DNA of 64,000 nt from Atopostipes suicloacalis DSM 15692 (GCF_900129085.1 NZ_FQUF01000011.1:1-64000), one strand, 5' to 3'; positions 1 through 8,768 are shown, counted from the first letter of the stretch. Notes: generated by a model from the sequence alone, not told the origin. A program made the numbers and translations.

Positions 1-120
1 TTTTAGCTTCCAAGACCGTAGGGACTACGGGGTTAGCCTAATCAAAATCCGACCAGTAGGTTGGAGTTCTTAGGAATCTCCATCTTCAAAATCCAAAGGA
101 TTTAAGGTGGAGTAGTTCAA
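1..120 (+). mobile_element. Probable right end of an IS200/IS605-family element (tnpB tail and omega-RNA-like structure), truncated by the window edge
   Basis: Four short hairpins are packed into 120 bases: CCGTAG/CTACGG (16-30), CCGACC/GGTTGG (49-64), GGAG-TTC/GAA-CTCC (63-81) and a terminal hairpin pairing 78-86 with 104-112 and 89-94 with 98-103. The third and fourth overlap, so they exclude each other. The terminal hairpin is followed by GTAGTTCAA, a form I associate with right ends of IS200/IS605 elements, where the tnpB 3' end overlaps a guide RNA. One frame gives a 12-residue tail, LASKTVGTTGLA, ending with TAA at 39-41, which could be the TnpB C-terminus. The rest of the element lies outside the window. 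It could instead be an unrelated structured leader. Confidence 0.4.
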
Positions 121-171
121 ATTGCATTCATTCCTGTTATTATTACAGTAAAGAGAAAGGGAGAGATTGAT

Positions 172-1329
172 TTGAAGCATTCTACAAATAAACATTTTGA
201 AACGACAGAAGAAAACTATATTCGCTATTTTGATGCGCAAATTAGTGATATACCAGATATTTTAAAATTTACAATGGGGGAACCTGATTTTGATATGCCA
301 AATTTTGTTAAAAAGACGGCGATCAAAGCGATCAAAAATAATCAGTCTCATTATGCTCCTTCGGCTGGGATACAGGAATTGCGTGTGGAAATTGCCGCTT
401 ACTTAAAGCGCCATTACGACTTGAGTTATGACGCTGATAAGCAGATTTTAGTTACGGTCGGTGTAACTGAAGCTCTTTCCGTAGCAGCCAATGCGTTATT
501 AAATCCTGGCGAGAAAGTGGTGATTCCTGCTCCTTATTTTTCACTGTATGACAATATTATCAAAACCGCTCATGGTGTGCCGGTTCATGTAGATACATCC
601 AATGATGGTTTTGTATGCACTGCAGAAAAACTTGACGAAGTTCTAACTAAAGAAAAAAATGTAAAATATGTCCTTTTGAATTACCCAAGTAATCCTATAG
701 GTACTTCTTATAGCGAAAAGGAATTGAAGGATCTAGCGAAAGTCATTAAAAAGCATGAAGTCTATTGTGTGGCGGATGAAGTCTATGCGGACCTTATGTA
801 TGATGGGTTTAAGCACGCATCAATCGCAAAATTCATCCCTGAACAGACAATTGTCCTTAATGGTTTATCAAAAAGTTTCGCCATGACAGGGATGCGAGTA
901 GGTTACATGGCTATTCCGGAAGATATTTACCAAAATTTTTATGTTGTTCACCAGTCGACGGTGACTTGTGTATCAACACCGATTCAGATAGCAGCCGTTG
1001 CTGCGCTTCGAGATGGCGATGCAGAAATGGAATACATGCGTCAGGCTTATGAAGAACGCCGTAATTTTTTAATTCCAAAACTTGAAAAACTGGGCTTTGA
1101 AATGGCTTCTCCGATCGGTGCGTTCTATCTGTTCTTGAAAATCCCTGAAAATCAAAATCAAGAGGATAAAGCTTTTGCTTTAGAATTAGCCCAGAAAGCA
1201 AAAGTAGGGCTTACTCCTGGTTCTGCTTTTGGTCCAGGTGGAGCAGGTTACTTACGTTTGAGTTATGCAGCCAGCTTAGAAAGCTTAAAAGAAGCGGTTA
1301 AACGTTTAGAGGATTATCTTCTAGTATAA
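172..1329 (+). CDS. PLP-dependent class I/II aminotransferase (PatA/AraT-like)
   Basis: The 385-residue product is a fold-type I aminotransferase that would move an amino group between an amino acid and a 2-oxoacid in the cytoplasm. Visible family marks are the YPSNPIGTSY stretch near residue 171 (the Asn that contacts PLP), ADEVY near 201, the Schiff-base lysine in SKSFAMTG (K234), R242 in MRVGY, and a C-terminal YLRLSYA containing the carboxylate-binding arginine. Length is normal for the family. The start is TTG, chosen because GGGAGAG lies about 7 bases upstream. It appears monocistronic. The substrate cannot be read from sequence; aspartate, aromatic or acetyl-diaminopimelate transamination are all possible. 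Confidence 0.85.
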   Translation: MKHSTNKHFETTEENYIRYFDAQISDIPDILKFTMGEPDFDMPNFVKKTAIKAIKNNQSHYAPSAGIQELRVEIAAYLKRHYDLSYDADKQILVTVGVTEALSVAANALLNPGEKVVIPAPYFSLYDNIIKTAHGVPVHVDTSNDGFVCTAEKLDEVLTKEKNVKYVLLNYPSNPIGTSYSEKELKDLAKVIKKHEVYCVADEVYADLMYDGFKHASIAKFIPEQTIVLNGLSKSFAMTGMRVGYMAIPEDIYQNFYVVHQSTVTCVSTPIQIAAVAALRDGDAEMEYMRQAYEERRNFLIPKLEKLGFEMASPIGAFYLFLKIPENQNQEDKAFALELAQKAKVGLTPGSAFGPGGAGYLRLSYAASLESLKEAVKRLEDYLLV

Positions 1330-1403
1330 AGTAGAAATTTTTTTATTATTTATATGATTTAAAGAAATATTGCCTGCTAACTTTATTTAAAGAGGAGAGA
1401 GAA

Positions 1404-1595
1404 ATGATGCTATTTGAATACTTCCTAAAATTTGATATGGTAGTTACTTTTGTTGCGTTATTTACAATGGTCATTCTCTGGATATTAGAACTTCCTATTC
1501 CAAAAGCTCTTTTGTGGATTTTTGGCGTTAGTCTAATCGTTTCTATCATAACTCTCCTACTCATTCAATTTTTAAAATCAAAAAATAATGGATAA
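1404..1595 (+). CDS. Small two-helix membrane protein, unknown function
   Basis: This 63-residue protein has a good ribosome-binding site (AGAGGAGAG) before an ATGATG start. It consists almost entirely of two hydrophobic segments (about residues 11-30 and 35-56) joined by a short Pro-Lys turn and ending in a basic tail, so it is probably a membrane hairpin. I recognise no family. It lies between the aminotransferase and the YghU-like gene, transcribed the same way. Confidence 0.55.
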   Translation: MMLFEYFLKFDMVVTFVALFTMVILWILELPIPKALLWIFGVSLIVSIITLLLIQFLKSKNNG

Positions 1596-1665
1596 GGTAT
1601 CGATAATTGCAAAGAAGTTTAAACGAATATATTCTAAAAATATAAAAATGAAGGAGTGTTTTAAG

Positions 1666-2451
1666 ATGGTCTATGAACTACCAAAAGTGTGGCAATGGGA
1701 AGAAAAAAATACAAAAAAAGGGGGAAATCGTCCGACGGCAGGGAAACGGTTCGAGCAGAAGTTACCTGTTGGAAAAGCCCCTTTTCAGCTTTATTCACTG
1801 GGAACACCGAATGGAATAAAGATTACAATCATGCTGGAAGAGCTAAAAGAATTAGGTGTAACAGAGGCGGATTATGACTTGTACGAAATTAATATTGGGG
1901 AAGGCGACCAATTTGGTTCGGATTTTGTTGAGGTGAATCCAAACTCGAAAATCCCTGCACTAGTGGATCAAAGTCAGAACCCTCACCTGAATATTTTTGA
2001 ATCGGCCTCGATTCTTCTTTATTTAGCAGAAAAATTTAATCAGTTTCTTCCAACAGATATTCATGGACGAACAGAAACAATGAATTGGCTATTTTGGCAA
2101 ATTGGTTCCGGACCTTTCGTCGGTGGTGGATTTGGACATTTTTTCTCATATGCGCCTGAGCCTATGAAATATCCAATTGATCGCTTTACAATGGAAACTA
2201 AGCGACAACTTGACTTGCTCGATAAACACTTAGCAGAACGAACTTATATTGCTGGAGAGACGTATACAATTTCCGATATGGCGATTTGGCCATGGTATGG
2301 AAGACTTGTTTTAGGTGATTTATATGAAGGTGCAGCAGAATTTTTAAATGTTGAAGAGTATACGCATCTTTTAGAGTGGGCTCACCGTGTAGAAAAACGA
2401 CCAGGAGTCCAAAAAGGGTTAACCGTTGATTATCAACCAATCGAAAAGTAA
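1666..2451 (+). CDS. yghU: YghU-like glutathione S-transferase-fold disulfide oxidoreductase
   Basis: The product closely resembles E. coli YghU: ELPKVWQWEEKN at the N terminus, LPVGKAPFQLYSLGTPNG, VEVNPNSKIPAL, FESASILLYLAEKF, TETMNWLFWQ and GGGFGHFFSYAP. The N-terminal half is the thioredoxin-like GST domain that binds thiol; the C-terminal half is the all-helical GST domain. YghU-type proteins reduce disulfides or peroxides using glutathione or a related thiol. The frame stays open upstream to an ATG at 1588, but AAGGAG at 1651-1656 sits 9 bases before 1666 and the YghU homology begins here, so 261 residues is the better model. Whether this organism makes glutathione or uses another thiol is unknown. 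Confidence 0.88.
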   Translation: MVYELPKVWQWEEKNTKKGGNRPTAGKRFEQKLPVGKAPFQLYSLGTPNGIKITIMLEELKELGVTEADYDLYEINIGEGDQFGSDFVEVNPNSKIPALVDQSQNPHLNIFESASILLYLAEKFNQFLPTDIHGRTETMNWLFWQIGSGPFVGGGFGHFFSYAPEPMKYPIDRFTMETKRQLDLLDKHLAERTYIAGETYTISDMAIWPWYGRLVLGDLYEGAAEFLNVEEYTHLLEWAHRVEKRPGVQKGLTVDYQPIEK

Positions 2452-2600
2452 ATATATTTGAATAGAATAAGTATAGAATTTTTTAATTTTATTAAAGGGA
2501 ATATATTGATAATTAGATTTAATGCTACAAATTATTAAAATATCCTTCATATATTTACGTTATAGTTTGCTTAAAATCTTTTTATTTGAGGAGTCTTTGC

Positions 2601-3014
2601 ATGTTTAATAAGTTAAAGTGGAAATTAACTCGTTTTATGTATGGTCGTTATGGGGTGGACCAGCTTTATATAGCGAGTGCGCTTCTTTTTATTGTGTTGC
2701 AGGTGGTTCAATTATTTGTTCGTAATTCTTTTCTAAGTGTATTGATTTTTGGTTTGGTGATCTGGACCTTTTATCGCGCATTTTCTAAAAATATCTATGC
2801 TAGACAAAAAGAAAATCAAACCTTTTTGAAGTTTATACGAGCTGCAAAGTCAAAAGGAAAATTGTTTGGTCGAAGAATGAGAGATATCGGTTCCTACCGG
2901 TATCGTAAATGTTCAGCGTGTCATACCACTTTGCGTTTGCCACGAAAAAGAGGTCAACATAAAGCTCGTTGTCCGAAATGTGGCCATTTATTAGAAGTGA
3001 AGATTTGGGTCTAA
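2601..3014 (+). CDS. Membrane protein with C-terminal zinc ribbon, unknown function
   Basis: The 137-residue product has two adjacent hydrophobic helices (about residues 23-56), a basic linker (KSKGKLFGRRMRD) and a C-terminal CSACH...CPKCGH motif, two CxxC knuckles that should bind one zinc ion. This architecture occurs as a conserved hypothetical protein in Firmicutes, but I know of no assigned role. The start is ATG 2601, preceded by GAGGAG. A TTG at 2586 is in frame but overlaps that Shine-Dalgarno sequence and is less likely. Confidence 0.65.
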   Translation: MFNKLKWKLTRFMYGRYGVDQLYIASALLFIVLQVVQLFVRNSFLSVLIFGLVIWTFYRAFSKNIYARQKENQTFLKFIRAAKSKGKLFGRRMRDIGSYRYRKCSACHTTLRLPRKRGQHKARCPKCGHLLEVKIWV

Positions 3015-3101
3015 AGTTTTTTTAGCGTAAAAAATTTCAGAAGACTATTATTTTTTTGAAAATGTGAGACAAAAGTCAAAATAGATAAAGGAGCTATCAG
3101 C

Positions 3102-3818
3102 ATGCATACTTTTCCAATCAAGGCATTTACAGATAATTATATTTGGGTCATTGAGGAACAAGAAAAAGTGATTGTGGTGGATCCTGGAGAATCGGGTAAA
3201 GTATTGGCTTATTTAGCGGAACATACGATTGAGGAAGTGACCATTTTACTGACTCATAAGCATGATGATCATGTAGGAGGCGTTGAAGCAATTGTTGCTC
3301 AGTATCCTAAAACGATCATTTATGGACCGGAGGAAACAAAAGAGTTTAATGATCAAACAATTCATTCAGGGGACGTTTGTGAAATCTATGGGAAGAATTT
3401 TGAGGTCCTTGATACGCCAGGGCATACGGCAGGGCACATTAGTTATTTAATGGAGGAGCAACTTTTTTGTGGGGATGCTTTGTTTTCTGGAGGATGTGGG
3501 AGAGTCTTTACGGGTGATTATCACGCACAATATAATACGTTACAAATATTCGCTCAACTTCAAAAGTCGGTAAAAGTATATGCAGCACATGAATATACCC
3601 TGACAAATTTAGAATTTGCACAATCAATAGAACCTACAAATTCAGTCATTGGCGAAGCGTTAGAGGGAGTTAGAAAGAGGCGTGAAAAAGACCAACCGAC
3701 GCTACCTTCTACGATTGGCCGCGAATTGGAAATCAATTTATTGCTACGTGCAAAAACAGAGGAAGAGTTCACGCGATTACGGAAATTGCGGGATAATTTT
3801 TTAGGAAATATAGGCTGA
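3102..3818 (+). CDS. gloB: Hydroxyacylglutathione hydrolase (glyoxalase II), MBL fold
   Basis: This is a metallo-beta-lactamase-fold hydrolase of 238 residues. The dinuclear metal site is complete: THKHDDH at residues 51-57 (H52, H54, D56, H57), H108 in DTPGHTAGH, D125 in FCGDALFSGG, and H163 in AAHEYT. The GCGRVFTGD and HEYTLTNLEFA segments are typical of GloB rather than of other MBL enzymes. It would hydrolyse S-lactoylglutathione or a similar thioester in the second step of methylglyoxal detoxification. AAAGGAG precedes the ATG by a normal distance. The nearby YghU-like gene suggests a local thiol-metabolism theme, but the genes are not tightly linked. Confidence 0.85.
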   Translation: MHTFPIKAFTDNYIWVIEEQEKVIVVDPGESGKVLAYLAEHTIEEVTILLTHKHDDHVGGVEAIVAQYPKTIIYGPEETKEFNDQTIHSGDVCEIYGKNFEVLDTPGHTAGHISYLMEEQLFCGDALFSGGCGRVFTGDYHAQYNTLQIFAQLQKSVKVYAAHEYTLTNLEFAQSIEPTNSVIGEALEGVRKRREKDQPTLPSTIGRELEINLLLRAKTEEEFTRLRKLRDNFLGNIG

Positions 3819-3923
3819 AAGTTCTGGGGAGATCTGTCCTTTCATGCTAAAATATAATCTGCTCCTTAAAGTTGAAATAATGATTGAAGGTTTGAAATTT
3901 AGGAGTGTTGAAGATTCAAAAAA

Positions 3924-4856
3924 GTGAAATTAAAAGGATGGATTCTGGGGATGAAACTGTTATGGTTAGTGTTTAATGGGATGTTAATTGGAGTTTCAAA
4001 TATTATTCCGGGGGTAAGTGGGGGAACGATGGCTGTTTCTTTGGGGATATATGATGATTTAATTTTCTCCATTACTCATTTAATGAGAAATAAAAAAAGA
4101 AGTGCTAGGTTTTTACTTCCTTTAGGTGTAGGCATTATTGTCGGTGTCCTTTTCTTTTCTTATGCGATTGAGTTTTTGTTGTCTGAGTTTCCTTTTTTTA
4201 CGGCTTTGATTTTTGTAGGTTTAATTATCGGGGGTCTGCCGATATTAAATCAGGAGTTTAAACAATCCCTACGAAAGAAAAATGAAAAAGTTTCTTTGAA
4301 GCATGTTTTGGTCTTTCTTTTCTTCGTTATTTTTATTATTGGTTTTTCTCTCATGCAGGAACCGGCAATGGATTCGAGTTCTTTAGTCTTTTCATTCAGT
4401 ATGGTCCTGATTATGTTTGTATTAGGCGTTATTGCATCGGCAACAATGATTATTCCAGGGGTTAGCGGTTCTTTAGTTTTGATGGTTCTTGGGTATTATT
4501 ATCCGTTGATTCAGTTATTGAATCTTTTTTTTAAAAACAGTTTAACTTTTAATTGGGTAGGAATCTTTGAAAATCTTCTTTTAATTTTTCCTTTTGGTAT
4601 AGGTGTTATTGTTGGTGTATTTGTGATTAGTAAGCTTCTTGAATTTTTATTTTTGAATTTTCCAAGTATTACATACAGTGGTATCTTAGGATTAGTGATT
4701 GCTTCGCCTTTTAGTGTTTTATATAATACCGATGCTTTTTCAAGTCTTTCCTCAGAAAATATGGGACCCACATTACTTGTTGGGATAGCACTTATGGCTC
4801 TTAGTTTTTATATTACTTTTTATTTGGGGAAATTAGAGGATAAGATAACTGAATAA
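3924..4856 (+). CDS. DUF368 family membrane protein, probable polyprenyl-phosphate transporter
   Basis: A roughly 310-residue polytopic membrane protein with the duplicated DUF368 signature: NIIPGVSGGTMAVSLGIYD near the N terminus and TMIIPGVSGSLVLMVLGYYY in the second half. DUF368 proteins were recently shown to recycle undecaprenyl phosphate across the membrane, which supplies peptidoglycan and teichoic-acid synthesis. Eight or more hydrophobic segments are visible. The start is uncertain: GTG 3924 lies 16 bases after AGGAGTG, while ATG 3951 gives an N terminus closer to the usual one. A strong terminator follows directly. Confidence 0.78.
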   Translation: MKLKGWILGMKLLWLVFNGMLIGVSNIIPGVSGGTMAVSLGIYDDLIFSITHLMRNKKRSARFLLPLGVGIIVGVLFFSYAIEFLLSEFPFFTALIFVGLIIGGLPILNQEFKQSLRKKNEKVSLKHVLVFLFFVIFIIGFSLMQEPAMDSSSLVFSFSMVLIMFVLGVIASATMIIPGVSGSLVLMVLGYYYPLIQLLNLFFKNSLTFNWVGIFENLLLIFPFGIGVIVGVFVISKLLEFLFLNFPSITYSGILGLVIASPFSVLYNTDAFSSLSSENMGPTLLVGIALMALSFYITFYLGKLEDKITE

Positions 4857-4867
4857 TAATTTTAAAA

Positions 4868-4911
4868 GAAACTTTCCATTGAAAACCAGCAATGGAAAGT
4901 TTCTTTCTTTT
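4868..4911 (+). terminator. Rho-independent terminator after the DUF368 gene
   Basis: A 14-bp perfect stem (4868-4881 with 4890-4903) with an 8-base loop is followed by TTTCTTTT. It lies between convergent genes and may also stop transcription from cinA. Confidence 0.85.
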
Positions 4912-4974
4912 CTGGGTATTTTTAGAAACTAATTCGTGTTTCTGACAAGGGGGAGAGGTTTTAGTTTCTTTGAT

Positions 4975-6258
4975 TTACTGCTCGTCTTTTGTTTCTAGAA
5001 ATACTTGGTCTTCTATCGGTTCTTCTAATAATGTTAAGCGAGCTAAGTTCAAGGCGGATAATACTGAATTTCGGCGATTTCTGTCGCGCTTGTAGCCGAA
5101 ATGGAATTTTTTCGCAAAGGTTTCTTTTCCCTCTTGAGCCAGGCCAATCCAAACAGTTCCGGGGATTTCTCCTTCGAGGGAAGAGGGACCGGCGACACCT
5201 GTTAGTGAAATGGCCAGATCGGCTTCAAAGAGGTGTCGGGCATTTTCAGCCATTTCGATCGCACATTGAGGGCTGACGACGCCATGTTTTTCAAGTGTTT
5301 CTGTCGTGACTTTTAATACGTTATGTTTAATATGCTCGCTATAGGTGACCACTCCACCTTCGAAAATTTCACTGGATTCAGGCTCACCAGAAATGACATC
5401 GAGAAACGATCCACCGGTCAGGCTTTCAGCTGCGGTAATTTTCTTTCCTTGTTCTTTTAGTAATTGTTTAACGACGTGAGCTAAACGCTTTTCGTCTTTT
5501 CCATAAATATAATCTCCAATGTGTTCTTTCACTTTTTTTGCGGTTTTGTTGAGTCGCTTTTCAGCTTCCTTTTCGGTACTCGCTCTAGCGGTAATTTGAA
5601 TTTCAGCCTCATCCTTTTCAAAGTAAATACCAACGAATGGGTTTCCCTCATATTGAATGAGAGGGCTCAATCGATCATTAAGTTGTGCTAGAGTCAGACC
5701 ATATACTGAATATTTTTTTGTTTTAAAAATAGGACGATCGAGCAATTCTTCGACAATGAGCGGGTAAGCTTGTTCTAAAAACATAGGCTTAAGTTCATCA
5801 AAAGGGCCGGGTAAAAGAATATAGGTTGTATCTTCTTGCATATAGAGAAATCCTGCCGCTAAGCCTGTGACGTTTTCTAAAAGTGTAGAATTCATTAGGA
5901 TCATTGCTTGAAGTTGATTATATTCAGGCATTGTTAGACCCGAGTTTTGATGATAAGAGATAATTCGATTTTGTGTTTCATTGTCTAACACTAAGGGGAC
6001 ATCTAAATATTCAGAAAGTGCTTTTTTGGTAATATCATTTTTATCTGGGCCTAAACCACCTGTAATCACAATTAAATCTGAGTGTTTTTTCGCAAGCTCA
6101 AGGGCTTCTTTTAAATCTTCTGCATCATCTTTAAGTATGGTGCTTCGATTAATGGAAATTCCTAAAGGGGCTAATTCACGGGCTAAAAAACGCGCATTTT
6201 CATTCGCTACTTGACCTCTGAGTAGATGAGAATTGACTGCAATGATTTCTGCTTTCAT
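4975..6258 (-). CDS. cinA: CinA family protein (competence/damage-inducible, nicotinamide-nucleotide amidase domain)
   Basis: The 427-residue product has the two-part CinA layout: an N-terminal MoCF/COG1058 domain (TGGLGPDKNDITK, LLPGPFDELKPMF) and a C-terminal CinA amidase domain (AAESLTGGSFLD, GGVVTYSEHIKHNVL, SLTGVAGPSS, GTVWIGLA). The C-terminal domain deamidates nicotinamide mononucleotide in characterised homologues. In the N-terminal domain the usual GTELLxG element reads NSHLLRG, and TEDD after TGGLGP reads DKND, so that site looks altered. The start is ATG 6258, preceded by GGAGGG; an upstream extension to 6306 overlaps this site. In streptococci cinA precedes recA, but no recA is visible here. 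Confidence 0.85.
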   Translation of the reverse strand: MKAEIIAVNSHLLRGQVANENARFLARELAPLGISINRSTILKDDAEDLKEALELAKKHSDLIVITGGLGPDKNDITKKALSEYLDVPLVLDNETQNRIISYHQNSGLTMPEYNQLQAMILMNSTLLENVTGLAAGFLYMQEDTTYILLPGPFDELKPMFLEQAYPLIVEELLDRPIFKTKKYSVYGLTLAQLNDRLSPLIQYEGNPFVGIYFEKDEAEIQITARASTEKEAEKRLNKTAKKVKEHIGDYIYGKDEKRLAHVVKQLLKEQGKKITAAESLTGGSFLDVISGEPESSEIFEGGVVTYSEHIKHNVLKVTTETLEKHGVVSPQCAIEMAENARHLFEADLAISLTGVAGPSSLEGEIPGTVWIGLAQEGKETFAKKFHFGYKRDRNRRNSVLSALNLARLTLLEEPIEDQVFLETKDEQ

Positions 6259-6424
6259 TTCATGTGAACCCTCCATATTTTCATTCGTGCATAACTGATC
6301 TGGCACCTTTTTCTTTTACTCTAGCATAGGTTTCAAAAAGAATGAATCAAAATGACCCTATTTGTGTTGTTTAAATTAAAGGGTCTTAGTGAACATTTCA
6401 AAATTAAAGCTGGAAAATAATATT

Positions 6425-7054
6425 TTAATCCACTGGAGGATGGAATTCCTCTGATTTTTCATCGTAAATAAGGACGGTCCCAGAATCAATATCATAATGC
6501 CAAGCTTCTAAAGTGAGTTCTCCACGTTCAACCCGCTCACGAATTTCAGGATATTCGTATAAATGGTTGAGTTGCTCAACGGCATTTTCTTGTTCCATTA
6601 GAGTAGCTTTTGAAAGCTGTTCTTTTCTGGCCTGTTTTTCTTCAACTTTTTCTCGAACCCCTGCTAATGGTTTCAGGTATTCTTTTGTATAGGGAAGATC
6701 TATTAAAGATTCCACTGTTGAAAGAGCAGCCGCACATCCGCCACAATTTGAATGGGCACAAATAATAATTTGTTCGACCTTTAAAACTTGAATGGCGTAT
6801 TCAATGGACGATAGTGTAGTGAAATCATAAGGCTCCTGCTGCAAAGAGGGAACAGTGTTTGCGATATTTCGAATCGTAAAAATTTCTCCAGGTAGACTAT
6901 CCGTAATCAATTCGGGACTGACTCTGGAGTCCGAACAGGCAATAAAAAGTGTATGGGGATGTTGATTATCTTTTAATTTGTGAAATAATTCTTCGTGCTC
7001 TTTATAGGTATTTTTTTTAAAATAGGAAAGTCCCTTTTTAGTTGTTGAATTCAT
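6425..7054 (-). CDS. Beta-class carbonic anhydrase
   Basis: This 209-residue cytoplasmic enzyme interconverts CO2 and bicarbonate. The zinc ligands and catalytic pair of beta-class enzymes are all present: C40, D42 and R44 in CSDSRVSPE, H101 and C104 in HSNCGGC. The RNIANTVP and WHYDIDSGTVLIYD segments are also typical. GGAG lies 11 bases before the ATG. It is transcribed away from the 41-bp repeat array that begins about 170 bases upstream of its start and appears to be a single-gene unit. Confidence 0.9.
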   Translation of the reverse strand: MNSTTKKGLSYFKKNTYKEHEELFHKLKDNQHPHTLFIACSDSRVSPELITDSLPGEIFTIRNIANTVPSLQQEPYDFTTLSSIEYAIQVLKVEQIIICAHSNCGGCAAALSTVESLIDLPYTKEYLKPLAGVREKVEEKQARKEQLSKATLMEQENAVEQLNHLYEYPEIRERVERGELTLEAWHYDIDSGTVLIYDEKSEEFHPPVD

Positions 7055-7224
7055 GTTTCAGTTGCTCCAATCTAAAGTGGAATATAAAAATTGTACTATA
7101 TTATGCATCTAAAAAGAACTTAAAAGCTTTGTGTGATGTAGTTTAAATTGCACTTGTTTTTTTTTAGCTAGTTTATAGCATCTTTAGAAAATCGCTGGAA
7201 AAGCCCAGCACACATAAAATACGA

Positions 7225-7736
7225 ATAAGTGCGTGCAAGTAGGGCTTATCCCGCAAAGATTACAAATAAGTGCGCGCAAGTAAGGGTTACCACGCACAAG
7301 ATACGCATAAGTGCGTGCAAGTAAGGGTTACCACGCAAAGATTTACGCATAAGTGTGTGCAAGCAAGGCTCACCACGCACAAATTTCAAATAAGTGCGTG
7401 CAAGTAAGGGTTACCACGCACAAATTATGAATAAATGCGCGTAAGTAATGCCTACCACGCACAAATTTCAAATAAGTGCGCGCAAGCAAGGCTCACTCCG
7501 CAAAAAATCCAAATAAGTGCGCGCAAGCAAGGCTCACTCCGCAAAAAATCCAAATAAGTGCGTGCAAGCAAGGCTCACCCCGCACAAATTTCAAATAAGT
7601 GCGTGCAAGTAAGGGTTACCACGCAAAGATTACGCATAAGTGTGTGCAAGTAAGGGTTACCCCGCACAGATTTCAAATAAGTGCGCGCAAGTAAGGCTCA
7701 AAACGCAAAGATTACAAATAAGTGCGTGCAAGTAAG
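7225..7736. repeat. Tandem array of about 12.5 copies of a 41-bp unit, each with internal dyad symmetry
   Basis: Units begin at 7225, 7266, 7307, 7349, 7390, 7431, 7472, 7513, 7554, 7595, 7636, 7677 and 7718 (the last partial); only the third is 42 bp. The unit starts ATAAGTGCGTGCAAGTAAGG. In many copies GTGCGTG (unit positions 5-11) can pair with CACGCAC (26-32) around a 14-base loop. The units at 7472 and 7513 are identical. The array is more GC-rich than its flanks and lies just upstream of the 2-hydroxyacid dehydrogenase gene. No open frame runs through it. The preceding stretch 7055-7224 is plain AT-rich intergenic DNA. Confidence 0.95.
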
Positions 7737-7814
7737 TTGAGGTGTTCCAAAAACTCTCAAAAGAAACATGCTATACTAATAGAAAGAATAAATTTTGAAA
7801 GAGGGGCCTTAGAA

Positions 7815-8768
7815 GTGATTATTAAACTGTTAGAACCTTTACGTGTACCGGATGCATTGATTGAAGAATTAGCCAGACCTTTAGAAAAAGCAGGTCATAA
7901 ATTTGTGTATTATAAGGAAGAAACAACAAATATAGAAGAACTGGCAAAACGTAGTAAGGATGCCGATATTGTAATGATTGCGAATAATCCTTATCCGAAG
8001 AGAGCTTTCCAGCATGCTGAAAATTTAAAATTAATTAATGTAGCTTTTACAGGCGTTGATCATGTTGATCAACAAGCAGCTAAAGCACAAAATATTCAAA
8101 TCGCAAATGCTGCAGGCTATTCCAATACAGCAGTAGCCGAACTTGTTCTGGGTTTAACGCTTGATGTTCTTCGAAAAATAAGTTTTGGAAATCAGAGTGT
8201 GCGATTAGGTGAAGAAGTTTCTATTATTCAAGGAAATGAAATTAAAGGAAAAACCGTGGGGATTATTGGAACGGGAAATATTGGATTAGAGGCCGCAAGA
8301 CTATTTAAAGCTTTTGGTGCAGAATTGATTGGTTATAACCGCTCAGAAAAAGAATCTGCCAAAGAACTAGGATTAGACTATGTTTCTTTAGACGATTTAC
8401 TTCAAAAAAGTGATATTGTTAGTGTTCATTTACCTTTAAATAATGAAACAACCCATCTACTATCCAAAGAAAAATTAGCGTTGATGAAATCAGAAGCGAT
8501 TTTAATCAATGCAGCTCGCGGGCCAATCATTGACAATAAAGCCCTAGCAGAATTATTAAATGAGGAAAAAATTGCAGGAGCTGGGATTGATGTTTTTGAT
8601 GAGGAACCGCCTCTTTCAAAAGATTATCCTTTACTAACAGCAAAAAATGCTGTATTAACTCCCCATGTGGCTTACTTAACCGATGAAGCGATGGTTACTC
8701 GAGCTCAAATTGCCTTTGAAAATATAGAGAAATTCATAGCAGGGAATCCTCAAAATATCGTTCAATAA
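7815..8768 (+). CDS. NAD-dependent D-isomer-specific 2-hydroxyacid dehydrogenase
   Basis: A 317-residue Rossmann-fold dehydrogenase that reduces a 2-oxoacid or oxidises a D-2-hydroxyacid. The nucleotide-binding loop is GTGNIG (152-157), and the catalytic triad is R235 in NAARGPIID, E264 in DEEPP and H284 in TPHVAY. Overall it looks like the phosphoglycerate-dehydrogenase-like branch, but the substrate is not predictable. An upstream extension to 7722 would run into the tandem repeat. The GTG at 7815 has GAGGGG 8 bases upstream and matches the usual N terminus. It ends in a strong terminator shared with the convergent ABC exporter operon. Confidence 0.85.
   Translation: MIIKLLEPLRVPDALIEELARPLEKAGHKFVYYKEETTNIEELAKRSKDADIVMIANNPYPKRAFQHAENLKLINVAFTGVDHVDQQAAKAQNIQIANAAGYSNTAVAELVLGLTLDVLRKISFGNQSVRLGEEVSIIQGNEIKGKTVGIIGTGNIGLEAARLFKAFGAELIGYNRSEKESAKELGLDYVSLDDLLQKSDIVSVHLPLNNETTHLLSKEKLALMKSEAILINAARGPIIDNKALAELLNEEKIAGAGIDVFDEEPPLSKDYPLLTAKNAVLTPHVAYLTDEAMVTRAQIAFENIEKFIAGNPQNIVQ

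Noticed and set aside
1-120. tmRNA, RNase P RNA or another riboswitch in the leader of the aminotransferase gene
   Set aside because: No conserved core of those RNAs can be read, and no T tail follows the last hairpin.
1588-1665. ATG 1588 as start of the YghU-like gene
   Set aside because: No ribosome-binding site; the YghU homology starts after ATG 1666, which has AAGGAG 9 bases upstream.
7225-7736. CRISPR array
   Set aside because: The whole 41-bp unit is conserved. There are no unique spacers of 30 bases or more, and no cas genes are nearby.
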